A stretch of 23,025 nt of DNA from a virus: positions 1-23,025 of IMG/VR virus record IMGVR_UViG_3300042894_000404. The stretch is one strand, 5' to 3'. Of the stretch, positions 20,265 to 23,025 are shown in pieces. The translations under genes and the position numbers were made by a program. Positions within the stretch are counted from its first letter, which is position 1; every line of letters starts with the position of its first letter. The notes beneath the pieces are model-generated. The model saw only the letters and a program-made list of their open reading frames with translations, was not told the DNA's origin and made no database searches.

Positions 20265-20564
20265 TTACGCTTCAGTCTCTGGCTCAAGCTCAAGCTCAAG
20301 CTGTCCGTCATCTTCGACTTCTTCAGTCTCTTCTGCTGGAGGGGTGTTCTCCTTGATGAATGCATCGAGTCGTGTTACAAGGTCACCGACCACGGTGAAT
20401 TCCTTAGACTCAAATGCACCTCGTTTAGCAGCGATTGCAATGATGTTTGACATCAATACAAAATCGTTGAGGCTGATGTTTGCCGTATTACTAACGGCGC
20501 TTTGTTCTTCTGGTTGTGTTTGTGTTTCGCTCATAGGAAAGGTTACGATATTATCAATATTCAT
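20265..20564 (-). CDS. Acidic phage protein downstream of gp45, 99 aa
   Basis: The ATG at 20564 (MNIDNIVTFPMSETQTQPEE) lies 1 nt after the gp45 stop; MSETQ is another possible start. The middle domain (ISLNDFVLMSNIIAIAAKRG then AFESKEFTVVGDLVTRLDAF) is a helical fold I recognise from T4-like marine phages near gp45, with no assigned function. The tail is highly acidic (EETEEVEDDGQLELELEPETEA), and its repeated GAG/CTT-type codons give a low-complexity DNA stretch (CTCAAG repeated on the plus strand around 20281-20300). The acidic tail may contact basic DNA-binding partners such as DsbA, but this is a guess. Confidence 0.75.
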   Translation of the reverse strand: MNIDNIVTFPMSETQTQPEEQSAVSNTANISLNDFVLMSNIIAIAAKRGAFESKEFTVVGDLVTRLDAFIKENTPPAEETEEVEDDGQLELELEPETEA

Positions 20565-20565
20565 A

Positions 20566-21240
20566 TTAGTTATCGAAAGTGGAAGTCTTTTCAAGTGCGA
20601 TGAAATACTCAATCGGGAAATTCTCATTCGTCCAGCGAGTAATCAGCTTAGAAGAAATCTGAACTTTATAATTGCCGTTCATCAACTTGAGATTTGAAAT
20701 CAGAAGCTGAAAGTCAAACGATGCTTTTTGCTCATTAGCATCGTCGATAACCATGCTGAAAGTATTCGCAGTAGTATTCTTTGGATCAACAATCGAAAGA
20801 GACACAACGCCATCCTCACCATTAATCGAAACAATGCTATGACCAAGAGCACTAGCTGCCTTACGAATCTGGTTTAGTGTATCAACCGAAAGATCGATCT
20901 CCAGATCAGCAACTGGCATATTCACCGTTTTAGTTGGTGAAGTAAGAATGCTTTGATCAGCAAAGCGATATTTGACTTTGGACTTTCCAGATTCTAGAAG
21001 AACACTATCTTCAGAGAAATCGAGAGAAGGAGTTCCGAGTAGTGTGAAAACCGAAATGAATTCATTAAGGTCATAAACACCAAAGCCTGTTTCAAACTTC
21101 TCTTCAATCTTTGCGACTGCCATGATGTTCTTTGCTTCCGAGATGGTCGAAAGATGCTCACCAGGCTTGATAACCAGATTGGAATTAATTGTTGCGAAGT
21201 TCTTCAGAACATTCAGTGTGTCATTTGATAGTTTGGTCAT
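20566..21240 (-). CDS. gp45: Sliding clamp gp45
   Basis: The trimeric processivity clamp of gp43 and co-activator of late transcription; 224 aa (T4: 228). MTKLSNDTLNVLKNFATINS then NLVIKPG resembles the T4 start (MKLSKDTTALLKNFATINSG), and GFGVYDLNEFISVFTLL, NGEDGVVSLSIVD and LKLMNGNYKVQISSKLITRW follow the clamp pattern. The last residues are FIALEKTSTF. The ATG lies about 7 nt after the -10 of a TTGACA-N16-TATAAC promoter, so it could be translated leaderless. Here gp45 starts the cluster gp45-acidic-dsbA-44-62-regA. Confidence 0.97.
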   Translation of the reverse strand: MTKLSNDTLNVLKNFATINSNLVIKPGEHLSTISEAKNIMAVAKIEEKFETGFGVYDLNEFISVFTLLGTPSLDFSEDSVLLESGKSKVKYRFADQSILTSPTKTVNMPVADLEIDLSVDTLNQIRKAASALGHSIVSINGEDGVVSLSIVDPKNTTANTFSMVIDDANEQKASFDFQLLISNLKLMNGNYKVQISSKLITRWTNENFPIEYFIALEKTSTFDN

Positions 21241-21247
21241 GGATGTA

Positions 21248-21275
21248 GTTATATACTGTTTTTATTATTTGTCAA
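21248..21275 (-). promoter_or_regulatory. Promoter for gp45
   Basis: -35 TTGACA (21275-21270), a 16-nt spacer and -10 TATAAC (21253-21248), followed by TACATCC and the ATG at 21240. The -35 overlaps the last codons of the upstream gene. Closely parallels the gp43 promoter (TAAATT-ACATCT-ATG). Confidence 0.75.
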
Positions 21276-21579
21276 GAGAAAAGTTATGAAGATCGGCATC
21301 AAATTCAAAATAAAACATCATGCAACAGATTGCATGGATTGAGTGATGAATTCCAGTTTCCGAATCTAATTTCTCACCACGCATTAAAGCCCACATGTGG
21401 CGCATAGCTGCAGAGAAGTAACGAAGCTTACCGTTTTCAACGTGTCTCCAGTTATCTCTAGCATATTTGTTTTTTCCATATGTTAAAACCTTTGCAATCT
21501 CATCAAGAGCAAATGGTGGTATCAGGCTATAATCTGGTTTTTCACCATCGTATTTGACTCCAGAGGCAAGTTTCTTCAT
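21265..21579 (-). CDS. DUF5664 / dATP-dGTP diphosphohydrolase-like protein
   Basis: The start is the ATG at 21579 (MKKLASGVKYDGEKPDYSLI), since the longer frame lies inside the terminator hairpin. The 104-aa protein has the family signature KYDGEKPDYSLIPP, then LTYGKNKYARDNWRHV, and a metal-binding helical region with His residues (MRHMWALMRGEKLDSETGIHH, HAICCMMFYFEF). Relatives in phages that use 2-aminoadenine have an N-terminal dATP/dGTP diphosphohydrolase annotation, and HD or MazG-like folds hydrolyse dNTPs. Here the substrate is uncertain and no PurZ-type gene is visible. It directly precedes the gp45 promoter. Confidence 0.8.
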   Translation of the reverse strand: MKKLASGVKYDGEKPDYSLIPPFALDEIAKVLTYGKNKYARDNWRHVENGKLRYFSAAMRHMWALMRGEKLDSETGIHHSIHAICCMMFYFEFDADLHNFSLDK

Positions 21580-21584
21580 AATAG

Positions 21585-21623
21585 AAAAGGGAGGGACGCA
21601 GCTCAATTTACAACGTCCCTCCC
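21585..21623 (-). terminator. Rho-independent terminator
   Basis: On the minus strand GGGAGGGACG, a 15-nt loop, then CGTCCCTCCC followed by TTTTCTATT: a perfect 10-bp GC-rich stem with a T-run. It ends the transcript of the 99-aa HTH gene and lies only a few nt before the next ATG. Confidence 0.85.
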
Positions 21624-21633
21624 TATGTTTTTA

Positions 21634-21933
21634 TTAGCCTTGCTTCTTAGCTGTACGCTTTGTCTTAGGAGCTGCAGCAACTTCAACTGGTGCCTTAACA
21701 GCGAGTTGATATTGAGTCAGACGATTTCCTTCGCGTGTAACAATTTGATTAGCTTCGATACCAAATCCCGATGCACGAAGGTAGTTGATCACCCGACGGG
21801 GATCAGCGATACCAGCTTGACGTGCGCCAGTAGAAGTCAGTGTGTGTTGTCCGCTAAGGAACGTAAGCACTGCTTCATTTTGGGTGTTGTTTTTAAGGAG
21901 CGATGTCAGTTTTTGTGTCAGTTTCTTGGTCAT
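21634..21933 (-). CDS. Small winged-helix/HTH phage protein
   Basis: A 99-aa protein: basic start MTKKLTQKLTSLLKNNTQNE, then AVLTFLSGQHTLTSTGARQA, GIADPRRVINYLRASGFGI and a beta-wing NQIVTREGNRLTQYQL. The helix-turn-helix plus wing matches small HTH proteins common in T4-like marine phages. The Ala/Lys-rich tail (APVEVAAAPKTKRTAKKQG) could bind DNA non-specifically. It lies alone between a hairpin and a terminator, after a TATATAAC-ACACAC leader. It probably binds DNA, but targets are unknown. Confidence 0.75.
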   Translation of the reverse strand: MTKKLTQKLTSLLKNNTQNEAVLTFLSGQHTLTSTGARQAGIADPRRVINYLRASGFGIEANQIVTREGNRLTQYQLAVKAPVEVAAAPKTKRTAKKQG

Positions 21934-21962
21934 ATTATGTTTGTGTGTTATGTTATATAGTC

Positions 21963-21987
21963 GGGATCAAATTAACGGTGTGATCCC
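21963..21987. repeat. 7-bp inverted repeat after the CobS-like gene
   Basis: GGGATCA ... TGATCCC with an 11-nt loop, 15 nt past the CobS-like stop. No T-run follows, so it is either a weak terminator or an operator for the TATATAAC-led transcript of the next gene. Confidence 0.5.
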
Positions 21988-22001
21988 TTTCACCAGATTG
22001 T

Positions 22002-23025
22002 TTACACTGCGGCAATATAATCTACTTTCAATGTATCTTCAACCGGAAGTTCAACTGGCTTTGGTTCAGCGTCAATCTTGGTGTAAAGATCGATGAAAGC
22101 GGATCGAGTTTCATCATCGAATCGAGAGATGCACATCATGATCGATTTCATTCGGTCATTAAAGATGGAGTGAGCCTTGACGATATGGCACAGACGGCGA
22201 GTTGAAACAACTTCATCTACTCCGTCACCTTCATAAGTCTTACGAATGACCTGAGACCAAGCAATGAGCTTGTCGCAGAATTCTGAATCATCGACATCGA
22301 AAGCTTCCATGTGTTTCGAGATGATCTTATGTTCGATAGTATTCCCTGGATATGGTTGATCGATGGTAGCCACAAACCGCTCAATAAAGGCTTCATCGAT
22401 CATGTTAGCTGCTGAATATCGACCGTCTTCGGAACCACGTCCCTTAGTGTTTGCAGTGGCGATTACATTGAATCCTGCTGCTGGTCGAATTACTTCACCG
22501 ATCTTCTTAATTAGAACCGGCTTGCCTTCAAGAACACCTTGGAGACACATGATCTTGTTTGAACCACGATCAAGCTCATCGATCAGAAGAATACAACCAC
22601 GTTCCATCGCTTTGATTACTGGCCCTTTATGGAAAACTGTTTCGCCATTAATAAGGCGGAAACCGCCGATGAGATCATCTTCATCTGTCTCTGGAGAAAT
22701 CTGAACTCGGATGTATTCACGCTTGGCTTTGGCACAAGCTTGTTCAACCATCATGGTCTTGCCGTTACCGCTCATGCCGCTAATATATAGCGGGAAGAAA
22801 ATATTGGAATCAATGATTTTCTTTACTGTAGCATATTCACCCCATTGGACAAATGTGCGGTCAACCTCGGGGATATAAACATTTTCATTTACGGAAGATG
22901 AGATGAAGTTTAATTTAGTTGATTCGACTTTGGTTTGGTGGAGTGCCATCATTAGTGTAGTTTCATTATTTTCATATATTGCATCTTGCTTTGCAATCGG
23001 AGTCACTTCGTTTAGACTAACTGCT
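22002..23025 (-). CDS. CobS-like AAA+ ATPase (MoxR/CobS group), 5' end open
   Basis: A MoxR/CobS-type AAA+ protein: Walker A SGMSGNGKTMMVEQAC, ETDEDDLIGGFRLINGETV (a characteristic CobS segment), Walker B GCILLIDELDRGS, sensor NVIATANTKGRG and the arginine-finger region MIDEAFIERFVATID. T4-like marine phages often carry such a gene, named after the cobaltochelatase subunit, but its role there is unknown. The frame is open up to the window edge, so the N-terminus may continue beyond 23025; a GTG at 23006 or an ATG pair near 22950 are other candidate starts. It would work with a partner VWA/CobT-like protein, which is not in view. Confidence 0.85.
   Translation of the reverse strand, partial: AVSLNEVTPIAKQDAIYENNETTLMMALHQTKVESTKLNFISSSVNENVYIPEVDRTFVQWGEYATVKKIIDSNIFFPLYISGMSGNGKTMMVEQACAKAKREYIRVQISPETDEDDLIGGFRLINGETVFHKGPVIKAMERGCILLIDELDRGSNKIMCLQGVLEGKPVLIKKIGEVIRPAAGFNVIATANTKGRGSEDGRYSAANMIDEAFIERFVATIDQPYPGNTIEHKIISKHMEAFDVDDSEFCDKLIAWSQVIRKTYEGDGVDEVVSTRRLCHIVKAHSIFNDRMKSIMMCISRFDDETRSAFIDLYTKIDAEPKPVELPVEDTLKVDYIAAV

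Noticed and set aside
20281-20310. CTCAAG-like tandem repeat, possible CRISPR or iteron
   Set aside because: It is the antisense of a Glu-Leu-rich tail (LELELEPE) of the acidic protein, with hexamer repeats from codon repetition and no spacers.
1-23025. tRNA genes, CRISPR arrays and insertion sequences
   Set aside because: I saw no cloverleaf-like intergenic segment, no direct-repeat array and no transposase with terminal inverted repeats; the only mobile features are the split intein and the endonuclease remnant.

Overview
This AT-rich window is a stretch of the replication and recombination region of a T4-like (Tevenvirinae-type) myophage. Recognisable T4 homologues are the sliding clamp gp45, DsbA, clamp loader gp44 and gp62, RegA, DNA polymerase gp43, recombinase UvsX and helicase gp41. 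Every gene I can support lies on the minus strand, so transcription runs from high to low coordinates. The accessory set (ThyX, MazG-like, CobS-like ATPase, DUF5664 hydrolase, DUF1003 protein, small conserved membrane peptides) resembles marine or freshwater T4-like phages such as cyanophages and pelagiphages more than enterobacterial T4. The host cannot be fixed from sequence alone.

Layout in transcription order. (1) 23025-21265: CobS-like AAA+ ATPase (open at the window edge), a small HTH protein, and a DUF5664 (dATP/dGTP diphosphohydrolase-like) protein, separated by hairpins. (2) 21275-17801: a promoter reading into gp45, then an acidic protein, DsbA, gp44, gp62, RegA and a small unknown. 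(3) 17793-16771: a TATAAATA late-type promoter, a Cys2 Ntn-hydrolase-like protein and a rho-independent terminator, apparently a single-gene late unit inside the replication cluster. (4) 16787-12998: gp43 polymerase, an AEP-type primase-like protein and a small conserved protein. (5) 12978-9000: an accessory operon that opens with two tiny ORFs, followed by an 88-aa protein, a TAGT-type glycosyltransferase, small unknowns, a thioredoxin-like protein, a cREC-domain protein, and a DUF1003 membrane protein with two small membrane peptides. (6) 8980-5267: small unknowns, an HTH-metallophosphoesterase, a second phosphoesterase, MazG-like, a 30-aa membrane peptide, a second TAGT glycosyltransferase and a small unknown. 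(7) 5261-43: uvsX in two pieces, a gp40-position gene, gp41, thyX, an unknown and a Zn-metallopeptidase. A late-type promoter then reads into a gene that leaves the window.

The standout is uvsX. It is broken into two separate ORFs, one ending in an N-intein (Cys1 directly after VVSGG) and the other beginning with a C-intein (ending SN directly before TGITYS). The exteins join exactly at a conserved UvsX stretch, so this looks like a natural split intein that rebuilds a 358-aa recombinase by trans-splicing. Between the halves lies an open frame with no start codon that encodes the zinc-finger and DNA-binding tail of a homing endonuclease, in frame with the N-intein after a single TGA.

Regulation is also unusual. 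Recognisable Shine-Dalgarno sequences are scarce. Several promoter-like -10 elements sit only 5-7 nt before the start codon, implying leaderless or near-leaderless mRNAs. Three upstream regions share a TGAAnAnAnTTCTnGACA -35 block with a 16-nt spacer.
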